Shown: positions 37,969 through 47,431, numbered from the stretch's first letter. The stretch: 64,000 bases of DNA from Pseudomonas sp. PH1b (GCF_000633395.1 NZ_AYMU01000002.1:248001-312000), one strand, 5' to 3'. Made by a program: numbers and translations. Notes: generated by a model from the letters alone, not told the origin.

Positions 37969-39310
37969 TCTGCCCGGGCGGCACTCGTTGTTCTGGAAGC
38001 TGGCCTGCCTGCTGGTCGCCTTCTGCCTGTTGATGATCTGGCTGAGCTGGTCCTGGGGCCGCTATGTGGAGCAGAAGAACCTCTACCTCTCCGATGAGGC
38101 ACGAGCCACCCTCGGCAATTATGCGCGGGAGGCCGAGCAGGCCTGGAAAAATGGCCAGAATGCCGGCGTCGATGCCTGGATCCAGCAGGTGGCCAGCCGC
38201 GAGAGCAGCTGGATCGGGGTCATCGGCAGTGACCTGCAATCGCTGAGCAGCTACCCGCTGACCTCGCGGGAGGCCCAGCACCTGACCTTCCTGCGGGGCG
38301 CCGACTGGCCGGTCAGTCGCCATGCCCAGGGTTTGCCGTGGCTGAAGATTGCGTTTCCCGATGATCCGTCCCTCGGCAGCCTGGTCATCGAGTTGCCGCA
38401 ACGTTTCATGCCCGGGCGCTACCGGGCGTTCTGGCGGGTGATCACCAACGGTGTGATCCCCGGTCTGTTCACCTTGCTGCTGTGCGTCGGTCTGTACCGC
38501 TTGCTGGTGGTGCCGCTGAACCAGTTGCGTGAACAGGCCAATGCCTGGCGGGCGGAGCAGTTGAACGCTCGCCTGTCTTCGCAGACCACTCAACGCAAGG
38601 ATGAACTGGGAGAGCTGGGACGGGCCTTCGACCAGATGTCCGAGCGCCTGCAGAGCACTGTGGCGGTGCAGCAGCAGTTGCTGCGGGACCTGTCCCACGA
38701 GTTGCGCACGCCCCTGAGTCGCCTGCGGGTGGCTTGTGACAGTGAACAGGACCTGCCAGCGTTGCGTGACCGCCTGGCCCGGGAGGTCGACGGCATGCAG
38801 CGGCTGGTGGAGGACACGCTGCAATTGGCCTGGTTGGACACGGAAAGAGCGCCCTTGCCCGATGAGCAGATCCAGCTCCAGGCACTGTGGGAAATGCTCT
38901 GCGAAAACGCCTGTTTCGAAAGCGGCTGGCCCTCCGAACAGCTGCGCTGCGAGCTAGGAGGGGAGTGCTGGGTGCGTGGTCATCTCAATACCCTGGCCCA
39001 GGCCCTGGAAAACATCCTGCGCAACGCCATTCGACATTCGCCCCCCGGGGCCCTGGTTACGCTCGATGGGCGGCGCGACGGCGAATACTGGCATCTGTGG
39101 CTGGATGATCAAGGCCCGGGTGTGGCCGAAGAAGAGCTGGAACGGATCTTCGATCCTTTCATCCGTCTGGACGGTTCGCGGCCGGGGGATGGGGGGTTCG
39201 GCCTGGGCCTGAGCATCGCGCGCAATGCGGTGTGGCGCCAGGGCGGGCAGTTGTGGGCACAGAACACCGGCCGCGGGCTGCGCATTCATCTGCGTCTGTT
39301 GGGCGCTTGA
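37955..39310 (+). CDS. pirS: PirS-like sensor histidine kinase
   Basis: Start ATG 37955 overlaps the regulator by 14 bases; 451 residues. First membrane helix LACLLVAFCLLMIWLSW, periplasmic sensor of about 130 residues, second helix VIPGLFTLLLCVGLYRLLVV, HAMP, phosphohistidine in DLSHELRTPLSRLRV and ATPase motifs NILRNAIRHSPP, DDQGPGV and GFGLGLSIARN. It is the neighbour of cysM, as PA0930, but here no TonB receptor separates them. The signal is unknown. Confidence 0.8.
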   Translation: MSWPDLPGRHSLFWKLACLLVAFCLLMIWLSWSWGRYVEQKNLYLSDEARATLGNYAREAEQAWKNGQNAGVDAWIQQVASRESSWIGVIGSDLQSLSSYPLTSREAQHLTFLRGADWPVSRHAQGLPWLKIAFPDDPSLGSLVIELPQRFMPGRYRAFWRVITNGVIPGLFTLLLCVGLYRLLVVPLNQLREQANAWRAEQLNARLSSQTTQRKDELGELGRAFDQMSERLQSTVAVQQQLLRDLSHELRTPLSRLRVACDSEQDLPALRDRLAREVDGMQRLVEDTLQLAWLDTERAPLPDEQIQLQALWEMLCENACFESGWPSEQLRCELGGECWVRGHLNTLAQALENILRNAIRHSPPGALVTLDGRRDGEYWHLWLDDQGPGVAEEELERIFDPFIRLDGSRPGDGGFGLGLSIARNAVWRQGGQLWAQNTGRGLRIHLRLLGA

Positions 39311-39427
39311 GCTCCGGGATTGGTGGCCTTATATCAATAAGCCATAAGCCCCGCACTTTGCGTGATATGGCGCTCGGACGTTTGCCGGTATGATAGGCGC
39401 CCCCGCAGTCTGGATTGCGAATACGCC

Positions 39428-40330
39428 ATGACCTTGCAGTACCCAACCATCGCCGATTGCGTCGGCAACACCCCGCTGGTTCGTTTGCAGCGCCTGCCTG
39501 GCGTCACCAGCAATACCCTGCTGCTCAAGCTTGAGGGCAATAACCCGGCGGGCTCGGTCAAGGACCGTCCGGCACTGTCGATGATCACCCGCGCCGAGTT
39601 GCGCGGGCAGATCCAGGCCGGCGATACGCTGATCGAAGCGACCTCGGGCAACACCGGGATTGCCCTGGCGATGGCGGCGGCGATCAAGGGTTACAAGATG
39701 ATCCTGATCATGCCCGACAACTCCAGCGCCGAGCGCAAGGCGGCGATGACCGCCTACGGTGCCGAACTGATTCTGGTCAGCCAGGAAGAGGGCATGGAAG
39801 GTGCCCGTGACCTGGCGGAGCGGATGCAGGCGGAAGGTCGCGGCAAGGTGCTCGACCAGTTCGCCAATGGCGACAACCCGGAGGCCCACTACACGGGAAC
39901 CGGTCCGGAAATCTGGCGCCAGACCCAGGGCAGCATCACCCATTTCATCAGCTCGATGGGCACCACCGGCACCATCATGGGCACCTCGCGCTACTTGAAA
40001 GAACAGAATCCTGGGGTGCAGATCATCGGCCTGCAGCCCATGGAAGGCTCGGCCATTCCCGGCATCCGCCGCTGGCCCGAGGAGTACCTGCCGAAGATCT
40101 ACCAGGCCAGTCGGGTCGATCGGATTGTCGACATGGCCCAGAGCGAAGCCGAGGACGTGACCCGGCGCCTGGCCCGTGAAGAGGGCATCTTCTGTGGCGT
40201 GTCTTCCGGCGGTGCGGTGGCAGCGATGCTGCGCCTGTCCCGGGAAGTGGAAAACGCGGTCATGGTCGCGATCATCTGTGACCGTGGCGATCGTTACCTG
40301 TCGACCGGCATTTTCGATGCGCCCAACTGA
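39428..40330 (+). CDS. cysM: Cysteine synthase B
   Basis: Start ATG 39428 ([13 protein letters not shown]), 300 residues. PLP lysine in [13 protein letters not shown], phosphate loop [12 protein letters not shown] and [16 protein letters not shown] are typical of CysM. It makes cysteine from O-acetylserine and sulfide or thiosulfate. Its stop and the rlmD start share one base (TGATG), so the two are coupled. TATGAT at 39389-39394 could be its -10. Confidence 0.94.
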   Translation: MTLQYPTIADCVGNTPLVRLQRLPGVTSNTLLLKLEGNNPAGSVKDRPALSMITRAELRGQIQAGDTLIEATSGNTGIALAMAAAIKGYKMILIMPDNSSAERKAAMTAYGAELILVSQEEGMEGARDLAERMQAEGRGKVLDQFANGDNPEAHYTGTGPEIWRQTQGSITHFISSMGTTGTIMGTSRYLKEQNPGVQIIGLQPMEGSAIPGIRRWPEEYLPKIYQASRVDRIVDMAQSEAEDVTRRLAREEGIFCGVSSGGAVAAMLRLSREVENAVMVAIICDRGDRYLSTGIFDAPN

Positions 40331-41682
40331 TGGCTAAGCACGAGAGAGGCCTGCGCTTCCAGCCGGCGGGTGGCAGTCGCGCCCCGCAGGTTCCGGTTGG
40401 CAAGAAGCAGCGCCTGAACATTCAGCGCCTGGCCAATGATGGTCGCGGCATTGCCTTCATCGACGGACGCACCTGGTTTGTCAGTGGTGCCCTGGCCGGT
40501 GAAGACGTCGAGGCTCGGGTGCTGGGGGCTCACGGCAAGGTCGTGGAGGCCCGTGCCGAGCGCATCTTCAACGCCAGTGACTTGCGCCGTCCGGCGGCCT
40601 GCGCCCATGCCGGGCGCTGTGGCGGTTGCAGCGTCCAGCATCTGCCCCATGAAGAACAACTTGCCCTGAAACAGCGCATGCTCGCCGAGCAGTTGTCCAG
40701 GGTCGCCGGTGTCGAGCCCGAGGCCTGGGCCGCCCCCTTGAGTGGCCCGGAGTTCGGTTACCGGCGTCGTGCCCGCGTGGCGGTACGCTGGGACATGAAG
40801 GGCAAGCAACTGCAAGTGGGCTTTCGCGCCGCGGGCAGCCAGGACATCGTCGCCATCGATGATTGCCCGGTGCTGGTACAAGCCTTGCAACCGATCATGA
40901 GCCGCTTGCCGGCGATGCTCCGACGCTTGAGCAAACCCCAGGCGCTGGGGCATGTGGAGTTGTTCAGCGGTTCGTCCCTGGCCGTGCTGCTGCGGCACAT
41001 GGCGCCGTTGTCTGAAGCCGACCTGGGCATCCTCAAGGATTTCTGCGATTTCCATCAGGCGCAATTGTGGCTGCACGGTGAAGGCGAGCCGCAGCCCTTC
41101 GATCCATCGAAGACCCTGGGCTACCGCCTGGAGTCGTGGGATTTGCACCTGGCGTATCGACCGGGGGATTTTGTCCAGGTCAACGCCGGAGTCAACGAGG
41201 CGATGGTGGCCCAGGCACTGGAGTGGCTCGCGCCGCAAGCCCATGAACGGGTCCTGGATCTGTTCTGCGGCCTTGGCAACTTTGCCTTGCCCTTGGCCCG
41301 GCAAGTGCGCGAAGTGGTGGCGGTGGAAGGCGTGGCAACCATGGTGGCTCGGGCGGCGGAAAATGCTGCCAGCAACAATTTGCATAACACCCGCTTTTTT
41401 CAAGCCGATTTATCCCAACCCCTGAGCACTGCCGAGTGGGCCGGTGAAGGCTTTTCTGCGGTACTCTTGGACCCACCCCGCGACGGTGCTTTCGAGGTGG
41501 TCCGCACGCTGGCGACCCTGGGTGCCAAACGGTTGGTGTACGTGTCATGCAATCCGGCAACACTGGCGCGTGACACGGTCGAACTGATCAAGCAGGGCTA
41601 TCGGTTAAAACGTGCCGGGATTCTCGATATGTTTCCTCAGACGGCGCATGTCGAAGCCATGGCGTTATTCGAAGCGAGCTAG
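40330..41682 (+). CDS. rlmD: RlmD 23S rRNA m5U1939 methyltransferase
   Basis: 450 residues. An N-terminal TRAM domain ([20 protein letters not shown]) is followed by the iron-sulfur motif [10 protein letters not shown] and the SAM-methyltransferase domain ([16 protein letters not shown]). Catalytic Cys in [13 protein letters not shown]. It methylates U1939 of 23S rRNA. Same order cysM-rlmD-relA-mazG as in P. aeruginosa (PA0932-PA0935). Confidence 0.94.
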   Translation: MAKHERGLRFQPAGGSRAPQVPVGKKQRLNIQRLANDGRGIAFIDGRTWFVSGALAGEDVEARVLGAHGKVVEARAERIFNASDLRRPAACAHAGRCGGCSVQHLPHEEQLALKQRMLAEQLSRVAGVEPEAWAAPLSGPEFGYRRRARVAVRWDMKGKQLQVGFRAAGSQDIVAIDDCPVLVQALQPIMSRLPAMLRRLSKPQALGHVELFSGSSLAVLLRHMAPLSEADLGILKDFCDFHQAQLWLHGEGEPQPFDPSKTLGYRLESWDLHLAYRPGDFVQVNAGVNEAMVAQALEWLAPQAHERVLDLFCGLGNFALPLARQVREVVAVEGVATMVARAAENAASNNLHNTRFFQADLSQPLSTAEWAGEGFSAVLLDPPRDGAFEVVRTLATLGAKRLVYVSCNPATLARDTVELIKQGYRLKRAGILDMFPQTAHVEAMALFEAS

Positions 41683-41766
41683 GATGGCTTGTCTAATCCG
41701 ACTGGCCTTTCAGGCATCGCTCGCTGGCCCTGCGAGTCTTGCCTGGGGATTGAAGGTCAGCGATTT

Positions 41767-41785
41767 GACGCACTGAATGTGCGTC
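41767..41785 (+). other. Hairpin in relA leader
   Basis: GACGCAC-TGAAT-GTGCGTC is a perfect 7-bp stem that ends 19 bases before the relA ATG, just upstream of the GGGAAGG ribosome site. It lacks a T-tract. It may modulate relA translation. Confidence 0.5.
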
Positions 41786-41804
41786 GTAGGGAAGGTAAAG
41801 CAAG

Positions 41805-44048
41805 ATGGTACAGGTGAGAGCGCACCAGCCGATCAACACCGACGGCAGTATCAATCTCGAGGCGTGGCTCGATCATACGGTCAGCGTCGACATGGCACTG
41901 GACCGTGAAGCCTTGAAGGAAGCCTGCGAGTTCGCTCGCGAGGCAGAGCTGAAACACAGTGCGGCGAAGAGCCTGGGTGCCGAGGACGTGTCGAGTTTCA
42001 GCACGGGCCTTGAGATCGCCGAGATCCTCGCCGATCTCAAGCTGGACCAGGATTCCCTGGTCGCCGCCGTGCTCTACCGCGGCGTCCGCGAGGGGCAGAT
42101 CCAGCTGCCGGCGGTCAGTCAGCGTTTTGGTCCGGTGGTGGCCAAGCTGATCGATGGCGTGCTGCGCATGGCCGCGATCACTGCCAGCCTCAGCCCTCGT
42201 CAATCTTTGGTACTGGGTACTCAGGCGCAGGTGGAAAACCTGCGCAAGATGCTGGTGGCCATGGTCGACGACGTGCGGGTGGCACTGATCAAGCTGGCCG
42301 AGCGGACCTGCGCCATTCGTGCGGTAAAAAGTGCCGATGAAGAGAAGCGCAACCGGGTCGCCCGGGAAGTCTTCGACATCTACGCGCCCCTGGCTCATCG
42401 CCTGGGGATCGGGCATATCAAGTGGGAACTGGAGGACCTGTCCTTCCGTTACCTGGAGCCCGAGCAGTACAAGCAGATCGCCAAGTTGCTGCATGAGCGG
42501 CGCCTGGATCGCGAGCGGTTCATTTCCGATGTGATGAACCAGTTGCAGAACGAACTGCAGGCCACCGGGGTCAACGCCGATATCAGCGGGCGGGCCAAGC
42601 ACATCTATTCGATCTGGCGCAAAATGCAGCGCAAGGGCCTGGAGTTCAGCCAGATCTACGATGTGCGCGCAGTGCGGGTGCTGGTGCCGGAGATGCGCGA
42701 TTGCTACACCGCGCTGGGCATCGTGCACACCCTGTGGCGGCACATCCCCAAAGAGTTCGATGACTACATCGCCAACCCGAAGGAGAACGGCTACCGCTCG
42801 CTGCACACCGCGGTGATCGGCCCCGAGGGCAAGGTGCTGGAAGTGCAGATCCGCACCCACGCCATGCACGAAGAGGCCGAGCTGGGGGTTTGTGCCCACT
42901 GGAAGTACAAGGGCACCGACGTCAAGTCCGGCTCCAACCATTACGAAGAGAAAATCTCCTGGTTGCGCCAAGTGCTGGAATGGCACGAGGAGCTGGGGGA
43001 TATCGGCGGCCTGGCCGAACAGCTGCGGGTGGATATCGAGCCGGACCGGGTGTACATCTTCACCCCGGATGGCCACGCCATCGACCTGCCCAAGGGCGCC
43101 ACGCCGCTGGACTTCGCCTACCGGGTGCACACCGAGATCGGACACAACTGCCGTGGCGCGAAGATCAACGGGCGCATCGTGCCCCTCAACTACAGCCTGC
43201 AGACCGGCGAGCAGGTGGAAATCATCACCAGCAAGCACGGCACGCCGAGCCGCGACTGGCTGAACCCCAACCTGGGCTATGTCACCACGTCCCGCGCGCG
43301 GGCGAAGATCGTCCACTGGTTCAAGCTGCAGGCCCGCGACCAGAACGTCGCGGCCGGCAAGACCCTGCTGGAGCGCGAGCTCAACCGTCTGGACCTGCCC
43401 CAGGTGGACTTCGACAATCTGGCCGACAAGGCCAACATGAAGACCGCCGAGGACCTGTTCGCCGCCCTGGGCGCAGGCGACCTGCGCCTGGCGCAACTGG
43501 TCAACCTGGCCCAGCAGCTGGTGGAGCCGGAACGTGGCAACGAGCAGCTGGAACTGATTCCGCGCAAGGCGACGGGCTACAAGCCGGGCAAGCGTGGCGA
43601 TATCCAGATCCAGGGCGTAGGCAACCTGATGACCCAGATGGCCGGCTGCTGCCAGCCACTGCCTGGGGATGCGATCGTTGGCTACATCACCCAGGGGCGG
43701 GGCGTTAGCATTCACCGCCAGGATTGCGCTTCGGTGCTGCAATTGGCCGGTCGTGAGCCAGAGCGGATCATCCAGGTCAGCTGGGGCCCGGTGCCGGTGC
43801 TGACCTACCCGGTGGACATCATCATTCGCGCCTACGACCGTTCCGGTCTGCTGCGTGACGTGTCCCAGGTCCTGCTCAACGAGCGGATCAACGTGCTGGC
43901 GGTCAACACTCGCTCGAACAAGGAGGACAACACCGCGCTGATGTCCCTGACCATCGAGATTCCGGGGTTGGACGCATTGGGGCGGCTGCTGGGGCGGATT
44001 TCCCAGTTGCCGAACATCATCGAGACCCGGCGCAATCGCACCCCGTGA
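41805..44048 (+). CDS. relA: RelA GTP pyrophosphokinase (ppGpp synthetase I)
   Basis: 747 residues. The N-terminal hydrolase-like domain lacks the HDxxED metal motif (VAAVLYRGVREGQIQ at that place), so it is synthetase-only. The synthetase domain is intact (YDVRAVRVLV, NPKENGYRSLHTAV, EVQIRTHAMHEEAELGVCAH). Then come TGS (VYIFTPDGHAIDLPKGATPL), a zinc-finger region (CCQPLPGDAIVGYI) and a C-terminal ACT domain. It senses uncharged tRNA on the ribosome and makes (p)ppGpp. It lies between rlmD and mazG. Confidence 0.95.
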   Translation: MVQVRAHQPINTDGSINLEAWLDHTVSVDMALDREALKEACEFAREAELKHSAAKSLGAEDVSSFSTGLEIAEILADLKLDQDSLVAAVLYRGVREGQIQLPAVSQRFGPVVAKLIDGVLRMAAITASLSPRQSLVLGTQAQVENLRKMLVAMVDDVRVALIKLAERTCAIRAVKSADEEKRNRVAREVFDIYAPLAHRLGIGHIKWELEDLSFRYLEPEQYKQIAKLLHERRLDRERFISDVMNQLQNELQATGVNADISGRAKHIYSIWRKMQRKGLEFSQIYDVRAVRVLVPEMRDCYTALGIVHTLWRHIPKEFDDYIANPKENGYRSLHTAVIGPEGKVLEVQIRTHAMHEEAELGVCAHWKYKGTDVKSGSNHYEEKISWLRQVLEWHEELGDIGGLAEQLRVDIEPDRVYIFTPDGHAIDLPKGATPLDFAYRVHTEIGHNCRGAKINGRIVPLNYSLQTGEQVEIITSKHGTPSRDWLNPNLGYVTTSRARAKIVHWFKLQARDQNVAAGKTLLERELNRLDLPQVDFDNLADKANMKTAEDLFAALGAGDLRLAQLVNLAQQLVEPERGNEQLELIPRKATGYKPGKRGDIQIQGVGNLMTQMAGCCQPLPGDAIVGYITQGRGVSIHRQDCASVLQLAGREPERIIQVSWGPVPVLTYPVDIIIRAYDRSGLLRDVSQVLLNERINVLAVNTRSNKEDNTALMSLTIEIPGLDALGRLLGRISQLPNIIETRRNRTP

Positions 44049-44072
44049 TGCCGGTATGAAATGGATGAACTG

Positions 44073-44906
44073 ATGTACAGCCTTGAAGACCTGCTCCACC
44101 TGATGGCGCGCCTGCGGGACCCGCAATACGGTTGCCCCTGGGACATCAAGCAGAACTACGCCAGCATCGTCCCCCACACCCTGGAAGAAGCTTATGAAGT
44201 AGCCGACGCCATCGAGCGCGGCGACTTCGACCACTTGCAGGGCGAGCTGGGGGACCTGCTGTTCCAGGTGGTGTACTACAGCCAGCTGGCCCGGGAAGAG
44301 GGACGTTTCGAGTTCGACGGGGTGGTGGACAGCATCACGCGCAAGCTGATCCGCCGCCATCCCCACGTGTTTCCCACCGGGGACCTGTATGCGCCGCTGG
44401 ACATCCCGCGGCTGGATGAAGAGCAGGTCAAGGAGCGCTGGGAGCAGATCAAGGCCGAGGAGCGTGCGGAGAAGTCCGACGCCCCCCAGCAGTTGTCCCT
44501 GCTCGACGATGTGCCGGCGGCATTGCCGGCCTTGTCCCGTGCGGCCAAGTTGCAGAAGCGTGCGGCCCAGGTCGGTTTTGACTGGCCCGAAGCCCTGCCG
44601 GTGGTGGACAAGGTCCGTGAAGAGCTGGATGAAGTGCTGGAAGCCATGGCAGATAACGACGCGGCAGCGATCACTGATGAAATCGGTGACCTGCTGTTCG
44701 TGGTGGTCAACCTGGCCAGGCACCTCAAGGTCGACCCGGAAACCGCGTTGCGCGGTGCCAATGCCAAGTTTGACCGGCGCTTTCGATTTATCGAGCAGGC
44801 ATTGCGCGACACTCGCCGTCCCATGGAAGATTGCACCCTCGAAGAGTTGGACGCCCTGTGGGGCGAAGCCAAACGCCAGGAAAAGAATTTGCCCAGCTGC
44901 GGCTGA
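44073..44906 (+). CDS. mazG: MazG nucleoside triphosphate pyrophosphohydrolase
   Basis: I start at ATG 44073 (MYSLEDLLHLMARLR, 277 residues) as in other pseudomonads; ATG 44061 adds four codons. Two MazG domains are present, the first with GELGDLLFQVVYYSQLA and the second with VREELDEVLEAMADNDAAAITDEIGDLLF (EExxE-type metal motif). It hydrolyses dNTPs and NTPs to monophosphates. In E. coli MazG lies next to relA and lowers ppGpp. Downstream of relA by 24 bases. Confidence 0.9.
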   Translation: MYSLEDLLHLMARLRDPQYGCPWDIKQNYASIVPHTLEEAYEVADAIERGDFDHLQGELGDLLFQVVYYSQLAREEGRFEFDGVVDSITRKLIRRHPHVFPTGDLYAPLDIPRLDEEQVKERWEQIKAEERAEKSDAPQQLSLLDDVPAALPALSRAAKLQKRAAQVGFDWPEALPVVDKVREELDEVLEAMADNDAAAITDEIGDLLFVVVNLARHLKVDPETALRGANAKFDRRFRFIEQALRDTRRPMEDCTLEELDALWGEAKRQEKNLPSCG

Positions 44907-44932
44907 GGCCGTTGCCTAAGTGAGTAAGCACC

Positions 44933-45472
44933 ATGAGCCTTTCCCTTCGCGACCAGTTGCTCAAAGCAGGGCTGGTCAACCAAAAGCAGGCCAAGCAGGT
45001 CAGCAAAGACAAGCAGAAGCAGCAGCGTCTGGCCCACAAGGGCCAGATCGAGCTCGATGACTCTCAGCAGCGTGCCGCCCAGGAGGCCATGGCCGAAAAG
45101 GTCAAGCGCGACCAGGAGCTCAACCGCCAGCAACAGGAGAAGGCTGAGCAGAAGGCCCGCGCCGCGCAGGTCAAGCAGTTGATCGAAGTCTCGCGCCTGC
45201 CGAAGCTGACCACCGAGGACTACTACAACTTCGTCGACGACAAGAAGGTCAAGCGTCTGTCGGTGAACACCCTGATGCGCAACAAGCTGAGCAGCGGCTC
45301 CCTGGCCATCGTCCATCACGGCGGTGGTTATGAGGTGATCCCTCGCGAGGCGGCGCTGAAGATCCAGGAGCGTGATCCGCGCCGGATCGTGCAGCTCAAT
45401 ACCCCCACCGAAGCGCCGGACGAGGATGATCCGTACGCGGCCTACCAGATCCCTGACGATCTGATGTGGTAA
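44933..45472 (+). CDS. DUF2058 (YaiL-like) protein
   Basis: 179 residues, strongly charged. Residues 1-85 are mainly Gln/Lys/Glu helix (SKDKQKQQRLAHKGQIELDD), likely coiled coil; the rest (KLTTEDYYNFVDDKKVKRLSV) is compact. The family is annotated as nucleoprotein or polynucleotide-associated, but the function is not settled. It is the last gene before a strong bidirectional terminator. Confidence 0.85.
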   Translation: MSLSLRDQLLKAGLVNQKQAKQVSKDKQKQQRLAHKGQIELDDSQQRAAQEAMAEKVKRDQELNRQQQEKAEQKARAAQVKQLIEVSRLPKLTTEDYYNFVDDKKVKRLSVNTLMRNKLSSGSLAIVHHGGGYEVIPREAALKIQERDPRRIVQLNTPTEAPDEDDPYAAYQIPDDLMW

Positions 45473-45482
45473 GCCTGCACTG

Positions 45483-45515
45483 ACGACAAACCCCGCTCAT
45501 GGCGGGGTTTGTCGT
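45483..45515. terminator. Bidirectional terminator after the DUF2058 gene
   Basis: A perfect 14-bp stem (45483-45496 with 45502-45515, core CAAACCCCGC) with TTTGTCGTTT on one side and its complement on the other. It can stop both the relA-side transcript and the small gene on the minus strand. Confidence 0.88.
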
Positions 45516-45574
45516 TTATGGGGGGAGGCCGGTGATCCGCGTTGAGATCCCGGTGCTCCGGCGCTGGCCTGGAG

Positions 45575-45763
45575 TCAGGAACTCTGGGGGGCGCGGTTCT
45601 GTTCGAGGATTTCCAGTTCGGCCTTGTAGCTGTGGGCGTCGCTTTCGGAGTGGAACATGCCCACCAGCATGTCTTGTTGATGTACATCCCAGATCCGTAC
45701 ACCCGCGGCTACGCCTTCATGGGACATGTGTGAATCGTCGCGTTCAGTTACTTTTACAGTCAT
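45575..45763 (-). CDS. Small hypothetical protein (62 residues)
   Basis: A short gene with good signals: TTGGAG seven bases before the ATG and a sigma-70 type promoter about 45 bases upstream of the start. The protein (GVRIWDVHQQDMLVGMFHSESDAHSYKAELEILEQ) looks like a small alpha/beta domain with a C-terminal helix. No signal peptide, no cysteine. I do not recognise the family. It ends near a bidirectional terminator and is probably monocistronic. Confidence 0.7.
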   Translation of the reverse strand: MTVKVTERDDSHMSHEGVAAGVRIWDVHQQDMLVGMFHSESDAHSYKAELEILEQNRAPQSS

Positions 45764-45813
45764 CTGCTAGCTCCAATCTCTGTTGATCTGCAGCAAGGCG
45801 TGTGCAGGACTCT

Positions 45814-45843
45814 TTTATATATTTTGTTAGCTTGCTAAGTAAA
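45814..45843 (-). promoter_or_regulatory. Sigma-70 promoter with internal palindrome for the 62-residue gene
   Basis: On the minus strand TTTACT-N18-TATAAA, with the spacer carrying TTAGC-TT-GCTAA (45827-45838 on plus). A palindrome between -35 and -10 is a typical operator position. Confidence 0.55.
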
Positions 45844-45867
45844 TTGCCTGAGTCTGCAACAGACCTT

Positions 45868-45891
45868 TGCAGGATTGAAGACAATCCTGCA
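45868..45891. other. Perfect hairpin upstream of the small gene
   Basis: TGCAGGATTG-AAGA-CAATCCTGCA, a 10-bp perfect stem with a tetraloop. No T-tract follows on either strand, so it is not a simple terminator. It could be an operator or part of a small RNA. Confidence 0.45.
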
Positions 45892-46004
45892 GCCCGCGAA
45901 AACCGTGACATTTCGCCGCAGGGCGGGATGTTTCATGACAAAAGTTTCATCTTCGCGGCCTTGCACTGGCCGTTGCAAAGAGACCGGGTGCATGAATTGC
46001 GAGC

Positions 46005-46031
46005 CAAAAAAAGCCCCGCATTGCGGGGCTT
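46005..46031 (-). terminator. Terminator after the DUF3108 gene
   Basis: Minus strand: AAGCCCCGCAATGCGGGGCTTTTTTT, a perfect stem with seven T, 16 bases after the stop. It ends the purM-purN-DUF3108 group. Confidence 0.92.
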
Positions 46032-46046
46032 CGTTCGGCTGCTGGC

Positions 46047-46760
46047 TTAGCTGCCTTTGACCGTCTTGCCGGCGACGGTGCCGTTGAGGAGCATGATGTT
46101 GTACTCCTTGCCGTCGGTTTCCACCTGTTGCAGGCGGACCAGCAGGTAGTCCCAGTCCTTGGCGAACCACATCACCGTGGTGCGCTTGCTTTGTGTCGGG
46201 TCGCGCACGCGCTCGACCTTGATCGCATCGATCTGGCCGGCCTTGGTGTCGACTTTTTCGGCGCCCAGCACGCGGAAGTCGTAGGTGTCGACTTCACCGC
46301 CATCGACCACCTGGTAGCTCATGGTTTTCTTGCCGGCGGCCACGTCATGCTGCAAGGCGAGCTGGTAGGTGGATTTGTCCACCATGCCGGTGTTCAGCTG
46401 CAGCTTGACCGCATCACCACGGTCGGTGCCGGTGACCATCTTGGCGGACCAGTCGAAATCCAGGTCGGCTTTCTTGGCCTTGCCCAGACCGCCACGCTCG
46501 AAGTGATAGGACTGGGGCACCAGGGTGTCCTTGTCCAGGGTCAGGGTGCTTTCTTCCGTCAGGCTGGCAATCATCATCGAGGCCTTGAAGCTGAGCTTCC
46601 AGGCACCATTGGCGGTTTTTTCCAGGCTGCGTTCAGCAGTGCCGCTCATGGGCAGCTGCTTCCAATCGGCGGTGTAGCTGGCGGAGAACGGTTGAAGGTC
46701 TGCCGCCTGCACAGCCGGCAGGGCGAACAGAGCACAAGCGAAGAGCAGGGCGCGACGCAT
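46047..46760 (-). CDS. DUF3108 periplasmic protein
   Basis: 237 residues with Sec signal peptide (MRRALLFACALFALPAVQA, cleavage after VQA). The rest is beta-rich (LQPFSASYTADWKQLPMSG, TMSYQVVDGGEVDTYDFRV) and fits DUF3108, of unknown function. It starts 8 bases after purN ends and is likely cotranscribed with it, in the same order as PA0943-PA0945. Confidence 0.88.
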   Translation of the reverse strand: MRRALLFACALFALPAVQAADLQPFSASYTADWKQLPMSGTAERSLEKTANGAWKLSFKASMMIASLTEESTLTLDKDTLVPQSYHFERGGLGKAKKADLDFDWSAKMVTGTDRGDAVKLQLNTGMVDKSTYQLALQHDVAAGKKTMSYQVVDGGEVDTYDFRVLGAEKVDTKAGQIDAIKVERVRDPTQSKRTTVMWFAKDWDYLLVRLQQVETDGKEYNIMLLNGTVAGKTVKGS

Positions 46761-46768
46761 AAAATCTC

Positions 46769-47431
46769 CTAGGTTCGAATCAAATAGCCGCTGGCGGCCA
46801 GCAATTGACCATCCAGTAAAGCACCCTGGTCGCCAAGCGTCAGTCGATCTTCGGCAAACCAGCGTACGGCCATGGGGTAAATCCGGTGTTCCTGAACGTG
46901 CACTCGCTGCGCAAGGCTTTGCGGCGAGTCGTGCAACTCTACCGGGATCACAGCCTGTACGACCAGAGGCCCGCCATCGAGTTCCTCGGTGACGAAGTGC
47001 ACACTGCAGCCGTGTTCCGTATCTCCGGCCTCCAGCGCCCGCTGATGAGTGTGTAACCCTTTGTATTTGGGCAGCAGCGACGGGTGGATATTCAGCAGGC
47101 GACCCTGATAGTGGCGGACGAAGCCGCCGCTGAGGATGCGCATGAACCCCGCCAGGACTACCAGTTTGGGCTGGAAGGTATCGATCAGCTCGATCAGCCC
47201 GCGGTCGAAGGCCTCGCGGCCCTCGAAGGTGGTGTGATCGAGGAAGCGGGTGGGGATTCCCGCGTCCTTGGCGCGCTGCAGGCCGTAGGCATCAGCACGG
47301 TTGGAAATCACGGCAGCGATGCGGACCGGGCTGTCGCCGGTCTGCACGCTGTCGATCAGGGCTTGCAGGTTACTGCCGGTGCCGGACAGCAGCACCACAA
47401 CATCACAGGTCGGCGACATCCGCTCTTGCAT
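46769..47431 (-). CDS. purN: Phosphoribosylglycinamide formyltransferase
   Basis: I take ATG 47431 ([17 protein letters not shown], 220 residues), which shares one base with the purM stop; ATG 47419 is an alternative. Motifs: LLSGTGSNLQALID, NIHPSLLPKYKGLHTHQRALE (catalytic Asn and His) and HFVTEELDGGPLVVQ with the Asp. It formylates GAR in purine synthesis using 10-formyl-tetrahydrofolate. Coupled to purM. Confidence 0.93.
   Translation of the reverse strand: MQERMSPTCDVVVLLSGTGSNLQALIDSVQTGDSPVRIAAVISNRADAYGLQRAKDAGIPTRFLDHTTFEGREAFDRGLIELIDTFQPKLVVLAGFMRILSGGFVRHYQGRLLNIHPSLLPKYKGLHTHQRALEAGDTEHGCSVHFVTEELDGGPLVVQAVIPVELHDSPQSLAQRVHVQEHRIYPMAVRWFAEDRLTLGDQGALLDGQLLAASGYLIRT

Noticed and set aside
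41757..44723. A 988-codon open frame on the minus strand opposite relA and mazG
   Set aside because: Same effect as for nrdA; the plus-strand genes have unmistakable motifs.
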